The notes under the pieces were generated by a model. It did no database searches, was not told the DNA's origin, and saw only the letters and a program-made list of their open reading frames with translations. A program made the position numbers and the translations under genes. DNA of 64,000 nucleotides, taken from the NCBI RefSeq assembly GCF_001517835.1, contig NZ_LOQG01000003.1:23288-87287 (forward strand). Direction: 5' to 3'. Position 1 is the stretch's first letter. Every line of letters begins with the position of its first letter. This document shows positions 24,981 through 34,595 of the stretch, piece after piece. The DNA is from Caviibacter abscessus. GTDB lineage: Bacteria > Fusobacteriota > Fusobacteriia > Fusobacteriales > Leptotrichiaceae.

Positions 24981-27900
24981 ATGAATATCAAAAAGATAAG
25001 TAATATAATTTTTGGGGTAGTTGCTTTAACAAGTTGTAGTACTGCTGTCAAAAATGACGGATACAGTAAGCCTACCTTAGTAATGTATAAAGAAGAAGAT
25101 ACTAATCTTTCAGACTATACAAAAGAATATGATTCAAAGAATTTTGAAATTAGAGGACCTAAATATGTATATAAAGGTGAACAATTTAAAACTCAATATA
25201 TAGATTCAGAAACTGTGGTTTATAAAACAAAAGTAGAATTAGCTGAAAAAGTTATTAAAGAAGGAGAAGCTGAATATTCAAACTATCCTGATAAATCAAA
25301 TGAACAGTATACAGTTAGGATTGAAGAAATAAAAGATCCTAAAGATAGCAAAAAGACAATTAAACAAAAAGTTGTTTTTGAAAATAATGATAAAAATGTA
25401 AAAATGATTTTAAAAAGTACAGATACAGGAAAAGAAAGAGAAGTAAATTTAACTCAAAAAATAAAAGTAATCGATCCTTTAGATGTATTTAATAAACAAT
25501 ATCCAGGAGTAGTAAGATATACTGATTTAAAAAAAGGACTTGATAATGGAAGAATATCTTTAGATGTAGCATCAGCTGACGGACTTAGTAGATTAACATT
25601 TAAAATTAAAGATACAAATATAAATAAATATGAAGATTTAGATGATATGGTAGGAGAACATGAAGTTCTTGTAAGAATAAGAGTTGATGGTTTTGCTTCT
25701 GAAAGAGATGTATTTGTTAAGAAAAAAGTATATTTTGGTGAAAAATTAGAAGACTATAAAAAAGACTATTCAAAATTACTTTCAAATCTTGATGAAAATT
25801 CATTAAGATTTAGTAAAGACGGGAAAGAAGTTTTAGGTGGATTTAATGAAGAGATAACATCAAAATTATTAGCAAATGAAAATAAAGATTATCATGGTAA
25901 AAATACAAAAGATTTAGCATTTGTTACAAAAATAATTGATGAAGATCCTACTAAACCTACAGTTGGTAATCATAAAGTTGTAAGACAAATAATAGAAAAT
26001 GGAAAAGTTGTTTATCAAAAATATGATGAAAGTTTTGTAGGATTTAATGGACCTACTGTATTAGTTACAGATAATTCATTTTTTGATTTATCACCTGAAA
26101 TTGAAAGAAGAACATACAGACAAACACCATATTATTCAGACCCTAAATTTAACTATATTGATATGAATAAGAATAACCCTAATGAATATGCAAAAGAGCA
26201 ATCAAAACTTGAAAGAACACATGGAGCTACAGTTATAGGTTCTATGATAGATGAGTTAAGTTATGGGGATCATTATTGGTGGAGAGCTAATACTATAGCT
26301 CAAATAGGAAAAGTTGGAAAAGATGCGGGAGAAAAAACAAAACAAAAATTAGATGATAAAAAGTTATTTGATTTACTTAACGGTATACTAGAATCACTTG
26401 AAATAAAATATCCGGATAAAGTTAATGTAAAAAACGTTGTAAATGAAATTAGAGCAGAAATGGAGAAAACGCTAAAACCTGCAATAGAAGGTAAAATGAA
26501 ACCTATTGGGCAGCAAGAGCAAACATTAACTGAGGAACAAAAAAAGAAAAAATTAGAAGAATATTATGATTTTGTACTAAAAAAAGGTTTAGAACTTAGA
26601 AATATTACAGAAGTTGATAAAATACCTTATACAGACATTAATTTTCATGTTATTTCAATGGGGAAAAAAGATGGTCGTTCAGTTGATCCTGTTAAATCAG
26701 GAAAATATATTGCAAAAGCTTTAGAAGAAAATAAGAATATTAAAATAGTTAATATGTCTTATGGTTCAGATCAAAGTTTTGATGAATATGTTAATCTTGA
26801 TACTGTAAGTGATGAAAATGTACAAAAGGCAGCTGATTACTATAATCAAAATCCATTATACAGATTTTTGATACAAGCTTGGCTTAAAGCTGAAGATGAT
26901 AAAATATCAGAATTAATACGTAAAAGATATACAGATGCCTTTGATGCAACAACTTTATACAATTATTTTAAAAATAAAGAAACAATAACAGCAGAAGATT
27001 TTAAAAAATTAATAAGATTTAAAAAATATCATTTGGAGTCAGCATTAGAAAATGCTCCAGAACTTATTGCAGCAAATAATGATGTGCTTTTTGTAAGAGC
27101 TTTAGGGAATACATATTCACATGCTAATGTAGATTTAACAACTTTTAAATCTAATGGGCAAAAAAGAATTATATCAGATCCTAATTTAAAGTATAATAAC
27201 AATTTAGGAAGTATCCCAAGTATGTTAAATTATATAAGAGCAAAAGAAGCAGAAAAAGAAGGAAAAGAATATAAATACGACTATACTTATAGAAAAAATT
27301 TACTTGGAGTAGTTGGAGTAAGTAGTAAATCATCATTTTATGGATCAAAATCAACTGATGATTTTTGGGGATATGGTATAGGAACAGGAGCAATACCTAA
27401 ATTAAAAAATAAGGATTTAACACCTGGAATGTATGATATGTATATTTCTTTAGTTAAAAAGTTAAATGAAATGAGAAAAGATCCAACTAAATATCCTAAA
27501 GAAGAACAGGAAGAAGTTGAAAATCAAATAAAAGCAATTGAAAGTTTCAGTTCATCAACTAACGGTAAAGCGGATTTATTCTCACTGACAAGAGCAGGTT
27601 CATCAAAATTATGGTCTATTGCAGCTGAAGGAGAATATGCATATGTAAGTAAAACAGCAACAGATGGTACAAAATTAGATGATGATAAGAATTTTAATAT
27701 AAACTTTGGGTCAAGTTTTGCAACACCAAGAGTTACAGCAGTAGCTGCAAAAGTACAAAGTCTATTTCCTTGGATGACAGCACATCAAATAAAGCAAACA
27801 ATTTTAACTACAGCTAAAGATGATTTTAGAATAGTAGAAGTTAAAGATGGAAAAAAAGAAATTAAAGGTATTTATGGAGTAGATGAAAATATAGGTTGGG

Positions 27901-30023
27901 GTCTACTTGATAAAGAAAAAGCATACAAAGGTCCTGCAAGATTTGTTAAAGCTTTAACTCATGAAACAGGAAGCGATTACTTTAATGCAAATATAAAATC
28001 AGGTGTGTCTGTATTTTCAAATGACATAGCTGGAGGATTTAGTGTTATAGAACATATGTTATCAAGAGGGAAATTACCTCAAGAGGAAATAACAAAACTT
28101 AATAATTCAGCAAGTCAAGATGATTTTAATAAAAAATATGCTGATAAACTAAAAGAATATCTGTCAAGTCTATCTTTTGAGGAAAGAGAATTATTCTTTG
28201 ATGCTGGTCTTGAAAAAACAGGAAAAGGAACATTAATATTAGCAGGAAAAAATAATACTTATACAGGAGATACAAATGTAAAAGAAGGAACTTTAGTTAT
28301 AAGAGGTGGTATGAAATCTAATATAAATATATTTAAAGGTGCTAAATTAAAATTAGATATTAACTATGAAGATAATGTAATAACTAAAAATGATCCTGAA
28401 GGTAAGTATAAACCGATAGATGGAGAAATACAAAATGCAGGTTCTTTATACTCATATTCTAATTCAGACACAATTACGAAAAAATACCTTCCTTACACAG
28501 GGTCAAAAACATATGTTTCACCTATATCTAAATTAAGTATAGGAGCATTAGATTTACGTTTTACAGATGATTTTACTATTGATATATTCCAAGTAAAGGG
28601 TATAAGTAATAAAATAACACAGTTTAAAACAGAATCTTTAATATTTGAAGCAAAGGCAAATGCTACTGAAATGAGCAAAGTAAGACTAGGAATATTTCCT
28701 GTAAGTGAAAAATTATCTCTTAAATTAGAATATAAAGACGGATATTTAAAAGGGACAATAATGAAAGGTGGTATATATGAAAAAGCCGAGGATAAAAGAT
28801 CAGGCGGAGATAAATTACCTTACTTATCAGAATTAGAAAAGAAACTTGAAGAAACAAGAAAAAAATTAGATGAAGAAGCAGAAAAAAGACGTAAAGAACA
28901 AGACGAAAAAAATAGTAAAAATAAAAAATCATCTGATAAACCAAGTACAAATACTGTATTAGCTACAATAAATTCTTTAGAAAAACAAGAAGGAGAATAT
29001 GTACCTACTGCACTTTCATTGTCAGAATCTATGACAACAGAAATGTTAGAGTACAAGCGTTCTAAAGTAAGTGATGCACTAGATGCCATTTTATATGCAA
29101 AAAAGAATGATATTAAAGCTATGAATGGTCAAACACTTGTTGACTCTTTATCTGTAGGATTTGATGTAGCAAGCTTAAATAAAGATATATCTGATGATAT
29201 TTTAAAAGTTAGATTTACAAATAAAAAAGTAAATTTATTTACACAAGGATTAACAGATTTAACAGTTCATAAAGATATTAAAGATGATATTGTATTAAAA
29301 TCTCATTTAACAGGAGGATATTTAGGTGTTGGTACTAAAATGAATGATATTAATTTTGGTATTTATGGTAAATATTTAAATGGAAGTGTATATAATGATG
29401 ATATTCAAGCAGTAAAATTAAACAGTATTGGAATAGGAACGTTTATGAAACTTGATAAAAAGAATGTTGAGTTTGATGCCGTGTTGTCAACTGATGTGAT
29501 TTATAAAAAAGTGGTAAAAGATGTTTTATATGAAAATAGAAGTGAATATTCGCAAAATCAATATAATTTATCATTTGCAGTAGGACTTGGATATAGATTC
29601 AATATTAATAATATTGCTACAATTAAACCTAAGTTAACCCTAGATAATCATTTATTTGTATTTGATAAATATAAAGAACAAGATTCATTTTTAGGATTAC
29701 AATATGATTTACAAGCAAAATATAAAGTTTGTGCAAAAATTGGAATAGAAAGTAATGTTAAATTTAATGATAAGTTAGATTTAGACTTGGATTTTGAATA
29801 CAGTAAATGGATTACAAATACTAAATTTGATTTGAAAGTTAGTTCATCAGAATTTACTGATATACAAAATACCGTTAATACAGTAAAATTGAAGGATAAT
29901 GAGTTCAAGTTTAAAGCAGGATTAAATATTAGACCTACAAATAAATTAAATTTAAACATTAATTATACTAATAAAAATATAAAATCAAATAAAATTGGTT
30001 TTGGTTTAAATTACGTATTTTAA
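24981..30023 (+). CDS. Subtilisin-like (S8) autotransporter serine protease, type Va, lipoprotein-like signal
   Basis: A 1680-residue surface protease. The N-terminus MNIKKISNIIFGVVALTSCS has a lipobox-like LTSC (Cys19). A region of about 340 residues with repeated beta modules precedes the S8 peptidase domain: Asp364 in VLVTDNSFFD, His414 in ERTHGATVIG, and Ser912 in FGSSFATPRVTAVAAKV. The His-to-Ser spacing, about 500 residues, is large because of helical inserts. After it comes an autotransporter-associated beta strand repeat near 1083-1115 (GTLILAGKNNTYTGDTNV), a charged helical linker near 1290-1325 (EKKLEETRKKLDEEAEKRRK), and a C-terminal barrel of about 280 residues ending GFGLNYVF with terminal Phe. 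Such SphB1/NalP-type proteases cleave surface proteins; the neighbouring barrel protein is a candidate substrate. RBS AAGGAG. Confidence 0.88.
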   Translation: MNIKKISNIIFGVVALTSCSTAVKNDGYSKPTLVMYKEEDTNLSDYTKEYDSKNFEIRGPKYVYKGEQFKTQYIDSETVVYKTKVELAEKVIKEGEAEYSNYPDKSNEQYTVRIEEIKDPKDSKKTIKQKVVFENNDKNVKMILKSTDTGKEREVNLTQKIKVIDPLDVFNKQYPGVVRYTDLKKGLDNGRISLDVASADGLSRLTFKIKDTNINKYEDLDDMVGEHEVLVRIRVDGFASERDVFVKKKVYFGEKLEDYKKDYSKLLSNLDENSLRFSKDGKEVLGGFNEEITSKLLANENKDYHGKNTKDLAFVTKIIDEDPTKPTVGNHKVVRQIIENGKVVYQKYDESFVGFNGPTVLVTDNSFFDLSPEIERRTYRQTPYYSDPKFNYIDMNKNNPNEYAKEQSKLERTHGATVIGSMIDELSYGDHYWWRANTIAQIGKVGKDAGEKTKQKLDDKKLFDLLNGILESLEIKYPDKVNVKNVVNEIRAEMEKTLKPAIEGKMKPIGQQEQTLTEEQKKKKLEEYYDFVLKKGLELRNITEVDKIPYTDINFHVISMGKKDGRSVDPVKSGKYIAKALEENKNIKIVNMSYGSDQSFDEYVNLDTVSDENVQKAADYYNQNPLYRFLIQAWLKAEDDKISELIRKRYTDAFDATTLYNYFKNKETITAEDFKKLIRFKKYHLESALENAPELIAANNDVLFVRALGNTYSHANVDLTTFKSNGQKRIISDPNLKYNNNLGSIPSMLNYIRAKEAEKEGKEYKYDYTYRKNLLGVVGVSSKSSFYGSKSTDDFWGYGIGTGAIPKLKNKDLTPGMYDMYISLVKKLNEMRKDPTKYPKEEQEEVENQIKAIESFSSSTNGKADLFSLTRAGSSKLWSIAAEGEYAYVSKTATDGTKLDDDKNFNINFGSSFATPRVTAVAAKVQSLFPWMTAHQIKQTILTTAKDDFRIVEVKDGKKEIKGIYGVDENIGWGLLDKEKAYKGPARFVKALTHETGSDYFNANIKSGVSVFSNDIAGGFSVIEHMLSRGKLPQEEITKLNNSASQDDFNKKYADKLKEYLSSLSFEERELFFDAGLEKTGKGTLILAGKNNTYTGDTNVKEGTLVIRGGMKSNINIFKGAKLKLDINYEDNVITKNDPEGKYKPIDGEIQNAGSLYSYSNSDTITKKYLPYTGSKTYVSPISKLSIGALDLRFTDDFTIDIFQVKGISNKITQFKTESLIFEAKANATEMSKVRLGIFPVSEKLSLKLEYKDGYLKGTIMKGGIYEKAEDKRSGGDKLPYLSELEKKLEETRKKLDEEAEKRRKEQDEKNSKNKKSSDKPSTNTVLATINSLEKQEGEYVPTALSLSESMTTEMLEYKRSKVSDALDAILYAKKNDIKAMNGQTLVDSLSVGFDVASLNKDISDDILKVRFTNKKVNLFTQGLTDLTVHKDIKDDIVLKSHLTGGYLGVGTKMNDINFGIYGKYLNGSVYNDDIQAVKLNSIGIGTFMKLDKKNVEFDAVLSTDVIYKKVVKDVLYENRSEYSQNQYNLSFAVGLGYRFNINNIATIKPKLTLDNHLFVFDKYKEQDSFLGLQYDLQAKYKVCAKIGIESNVKFNDKLDLDLDFEYSKWITNTKFDLKVSSSEFTDIQNTVNTVKLKDNEFKFKAGLNIRPTNKLNLNINYTNKNIKSNKIGFGLNYVF

Positions 30024-30028
30024 ATTTA

Positions 30029-30068
30029 GATTATCCCTAAAATTAATTAGGGATAATCCTTTTTGTTT
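30029..30068 (+). terminator. Terminator of the surface locus
   Basis: Perfect 11-bp stem GATTATCCCTA (30029-30039) / TAGGGATAATC (30048-30058) followed by CTTTTTG and more T. Confidence 0.85.
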
Positions 30069-30070
30069 TA

Positions 30071-30099
30071 TAGACTTTAAGTATCATTTGTGATATAAT
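30071..30099 (+). promoter_or_regulatory. Enolase promoter
   Basis: -35 TAGACT (30071-30076), 17-base spacer, -10 TATAAT (30094-30099) with TGA just upstream (extended -10). Overlaps the tail of the preceding terminator. Confidence 0.7.
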
Positions 30100-30118
30100 T
30101 AATTATGAAAAATAGTGA

Positions 30119-31471
<1,353 letters not shown>

Positions 31472-31480
31472 GAATAAATT

Positions 31481-31520
31481 AAAATACAATCCTTATAAAA
31501 TTTTATAGGGATTGTATTTT
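31481..31520. terminator. Terminator after enolase, possibly bidirectional
   Basis: Near-perfect palindrome: AAAATACAATCC (31481-31492) / GGATTGTATTTT (31509-31520), with TTATAAAA/TTTTATA extending the stem inward. Confidence 0.8.
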
Positions 31521-31525
31521 TTATA

Positions 31526-31553
31526 AAAAATAGAACCTAATTTTGGTTCTATT
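31526..31553 (-). terminator. Terminator of the MFS-mutS-alaS-ruvX unit
   Basis: Minus-strand stem AATAGAACC / GGTTCTATT with 7-base loop, then TTTTAT. The stem overlaps the ruvX stop codon (31549-31551). Confidence 0.7.
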
Positions 31554-31968
31554 TAATGTATTTATCAAGAAAACTTTGCAATATAATTGTTGCAGCAACC
31601 ATATCAACAATTTTTCTTCTGTCTTTTCCATTTTTTTTGGAAAAATTTTTAAGATAATATTCTGCTTCTTTTGTTGTATATCTTTCATCTACAAAATTTA
31701 TTTCAATTTTTGAATTTAGTTTTTTTAATTCATTTGCGAAAGCTTCAACTTTTTCTACTTGTATTTCAGAAGCTCCAGTTAACCTTAATGGTTTTCCAAT
31801 AACCAATTTGTATGTCCCTTCATCTTCACAAATTTCTAATATTCTTTTGAGAGCATCTTCTTTTGTTCTATCAATAACAACTAATCCTGTTGCCAGTATA
31901 CCTAAAGGATCACATTTTGAAATACCTATTCTAACATCACCTAAATCAATGCCTATATATTTTTTCAT
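31549..31968 (-). CDS. ruvX: Putative pre-16S rRNA nuclease (YqgF/RuvX)
   Basis: A 139-residue RNase H-fold protein: YIGIDLGDVRIGIS with the first catalytic Asp, the KLVIGKPLRL strand, FVDERYTTKEAE with the central Glu/Asp, and DMVAATIILQSFL with the last acidic residue. Members process the 5' end of 16S rRNA and were earlier called Holliday junction resolvase homologues. Its ATG overlaps the alaS stop by one base (TAATG), so translation is coupled; the alaS-ruvX order is conserved in many Firmicutes and Fusobacteria. Last gene of the unit. Confidence 0.92.
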   Translation of the reverse strand: MKKYIGIDLGDVRIGISKCDPLGILATGLVVIDRTKEDALKRILEICEDEGTYKLVIGKPLRLTGASEIQVEKVEAFANELKKLNSKIEINFVDERYTTKEAEYYLKNFSKKNGKDRRKIVDMVAATIILQSFLDKYIK

Positions 31969-34574
31969 TATAATTCCTTAATATATTTTATTGTAGATTG
32001 TAGAGCATCTTCTAATTTAGAAATATCTTTACCACCGGCTTGTGCAAAGTTAGGTTTTCCTCCACCATTACCACCAGTTAAAATTGCAGCATATTTTACA
32101 ATATCTCCAGCTTTATATTTCTTAGTTAAATCATTTGTAATACCACAAGCAAAGGTAATTTTGTCATTAGATGTTACAGCAAATAAAACAATAGCAGATT
32201 TTAATTTATCTTTAGCTTTGTCTATGATATTTTTGATATCAGAAGTACCAATATTTAATTTTTTTACTAAAAGTTTAGAACCATTTAAATCAGTAGCTTC
32301 ATCAAGTAAATCGTTTATTTGGTATTTAACTAAATCATTTTTTAATTCTTCTATAGTTTTTTCTAATTCTTTTTGATTTTCTTTATGTTTTGTTAAAGTT
32401 TTTTCAATAGAATTTACATCAGTTTTAAATTCTTTTGATATATTTGATAGAGTTTCTGATAAATTAATACAATGATCAAATGCACCTGTACCTGTTACAG
32501 CTTCAATTCTTCTAATTCCTGATGCCTTTGCTTGTTCTGATAAAATATAAAATGAGCCTACATTACCAGTATGAGGACAATGTGTACCTCCGCAAAGCTC
32601 AGCAGAATAACCAACTATATCTACAACTCTTACAGTTTCTTTATATTTTTCCTCAAATAAAGCAATAGCTCCCATTTTATCTGCTTCTTCTTTTGTAGTA
32701 TATGTAACTTCAACTTGTAAATTTTCAAGTATTATTTCATTAACTCTTTTTTCTATTTTTCTAATAGTTTCAAGATCAAGAGCTTTTTCATAAGTATAAT
32801 CAAATCTTAACCCTTTATCATAAACAAGTGATCCAGCTTGATTTACATCATTTCCAAGAATTTCTTTTACAGCTCTATGTAATATATGAGTAGCAGTATG
32901 ATTTCTCATAGTTGCTTTTCTAAATATTTTATCAACTGATAAATTAACAATATCGTTTACTTTAGGTAATTGTCCATTTAAAAGTTCAATATAGTGTATA
33001 AATATATCAGATTTCTTAGTCATATCTACTACATTTGCTTTAAAATTATCACCAAAAATATATCCTTTATCACTTACTTGCCCACCTTGTGCACTATAAA
33101 AAGGTGTTTTATCAAGTATTAATTGGTAAATATTTTCATTTTCAGTTTCTGAAATGTGTAATATTTTGGCTGTATCCTCAAGAGTTGTATAACCTGTAAA
33201 TTGTGTGCTGCCATGTTCTTTATAGAATTTATCTATAAATTCATCTTTTATCATATCACTTATTACAGTTCTTGCAGATTTAGATCTATTGATTTGTTCA
33301 GCTAATTTTTCATTAAATTCTTCCTCATCAACTAATATGTTGTTTCTTTCGCAAACAAGTTTAGTCAGTTCAAAGGGAAACCCAAAAGTATCATATAACT
33401 TAAATGAAATATCACTATTTAATTTATTTTCATTTTTATTATTTAATGAATTAATTTCATCAAGTAGTAAATTAGCACCAACTTTTAATGTTTTTGCAAA
33501 TTTTTCTTCTTCAGATTTTATAGTGTTTTCTATAAATTCTTGTTTTTTAACTAATTCAGGATAAGCTTCCTTCATAGTTTCAACAACGCTTTCAACTACT
33601 TTGTATAAAAAGCAAAGACCATTGTCAAATATTTCTTTATTTGCAATACTTCCAGCACCATAAGCTCTTCTTATTAATTTTTTTAATATATACCCTCTAC
33701 CTTCATTTGAAGGGAGAACACCATCACATATTAAAAATACAGATGCTCTGATGTGGTCTGCTATAATTTTAGTACATACGTCTTCTTCATTTTCTTTAAG
33801 AGAAAGTATTTTTCTAATATTTTCAATTATAGGCATAAAAATATCAGTATCAAAGTTAGTTTTCTTATTTTGTAAAACACTTGCTATTCTTTCAATTCCT
33901 GCACCGGTATCTATATTTTTTTCAGGTAGCGGTACTAAACTGCCATCTTCTAATCTATTCCATTCAGTAAATACAAGATTCCAAATTTCTAAAAATCTAT
34001 CTCCATCATCTCCAGGTTTACAATTTATTTCTTCATTGTTTTTACCCATATTTTGTGTATCAAAATAGATTTCACTACAAGGACCGCAAGAGCCAACAGG
34101 ACCAGCAGCCCACCAGTTATCACTATCTCCAAGTCTTACTATTCTATCTTTACTTATTCCTACCTCATTAACCCAAATATCATATGCTTCATCGTCAGTA
34201 GTATATACAGTAACCCATAATCTATCTATATCTAATTTTAAATGTTTTGTAATATATTCCCAAGACCACATGATTGCTTCTCTTTTAAAATAATCTCCAA
34301 ATGAGAAATTACCTAACATTTCAAAGAAAGTATGATGTCTAGGTGTTATACCAACATTTTCCAAATCATTTGTTCTAATACATTTTTGATATGTAGTAAC
34401 TCTTTTAGTCGGTGCTTTTTTTTCTCCTAAGAAAAAAGGCTTAAAAGGAACCATACCTGCTACTGTTAGTAGAAGTGTTTTGTCATCAGGTATTAATGAT
34501 GCACTTTCATAGTGTGTATGTCCTTTTGATTTGAAAAAGTCAATAAAGCTTTTTCTAAGTTCGTTACCAGTCAT
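31968..34574 (-). CDS. alaS: Alanyl-tRNA synthetase
   Basis: An 868-residue class II synthetase. It starts MTGNELRKSFIDFFKSKGH and continues with the AlaRS catalytic core (TTYQKCIRTNDLENVG, HHTFFEMLGNFSFGDYFK, DTGAGIERIASVLQ). The editing domain has the zinc site HTATHILH near residue 554 and CGGTHCPHTG near 660. The C-terminal C-Ala region contains GGNGGGKPNFAQAGGKD. The enzyme charges tRNA-Ala and clears Ser/Gly-tRNA-Ala. It lies 21 bases downstream of mutS. No T-box leader is visible upstream. Confidence 0.97.
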   Translation of the reverse strand: MTGNELRKSFIDFFKSKGHTHYESASLIPDDKTLLLTVAGMVPFKPFFLGEKKAPTKRVTTYQKCIRTNDLENVGITPRHHTFFEMLGNFSFGDYFKREAIMWSWEYITKHLKLDIDRLWVTVYTTDDEAYDIWVNEVGISKDRIVRLGDSDNWWAAGPVGSCGPCSEIYFDTQNMGKNNEEINCKPGDDGDRFLEIWNLVFTEWNRLEDGSLVPLPEKNIDTGAGIERIASVLQNKKTNFDTDIFMPIIENIRKILSLKENEEDVCTKIIADHIRASVFLICDGVLPSNEGRGYILKKLIRRAYGAGSIANKEIFDNGLCFLYKVVESVVETMKEAYPELVKKQEFIENTIKSEEEKFAKTLKVGANLLLDEINSLNNKNENKLNSDISFKLYDTFGFPFELTKLVCERNNILVDEEEFNEKLAEQINRSKSARTVISDMIKDEFIDKFYKEHGSTQFTGYTTLEDTAKILHISETENENIYQLILDKTPFYSAQGGQVSDKGYIFGDNFKANVVDMTKKSDIFIHYIELLNGQLPKVNDIVNLSVDKIFRKATMRNHTATHILHRAVKEILGNDVNQAGSLVYDKGLRFDYTYEKALDLETIRKIEKRVNEIILENLQVEVTYTTKEEADKMGAIALFEEKYKETVRVVDIVGYSAELCGGTHCPHTGNVGSFYILSEQAKASGIRRIEAVTGTGAFDHCINLSETLSNISKEFKTDVNSIEKTLTKHKENQKELEKTIEELKNDLVKYQINDLLDEATDLNGSKLLVKKLNIGTSDIKNIIDKAKDKLKSAIVLFAVTSNDKITFACGITNDLTKKYKAGDIVKYAAILTGGNGGGKPNFAQAGGKDISKLEDALQSTIKYIKEL

Positions 34575-34595
34575 AATTTTATTAATATCCTTTCA

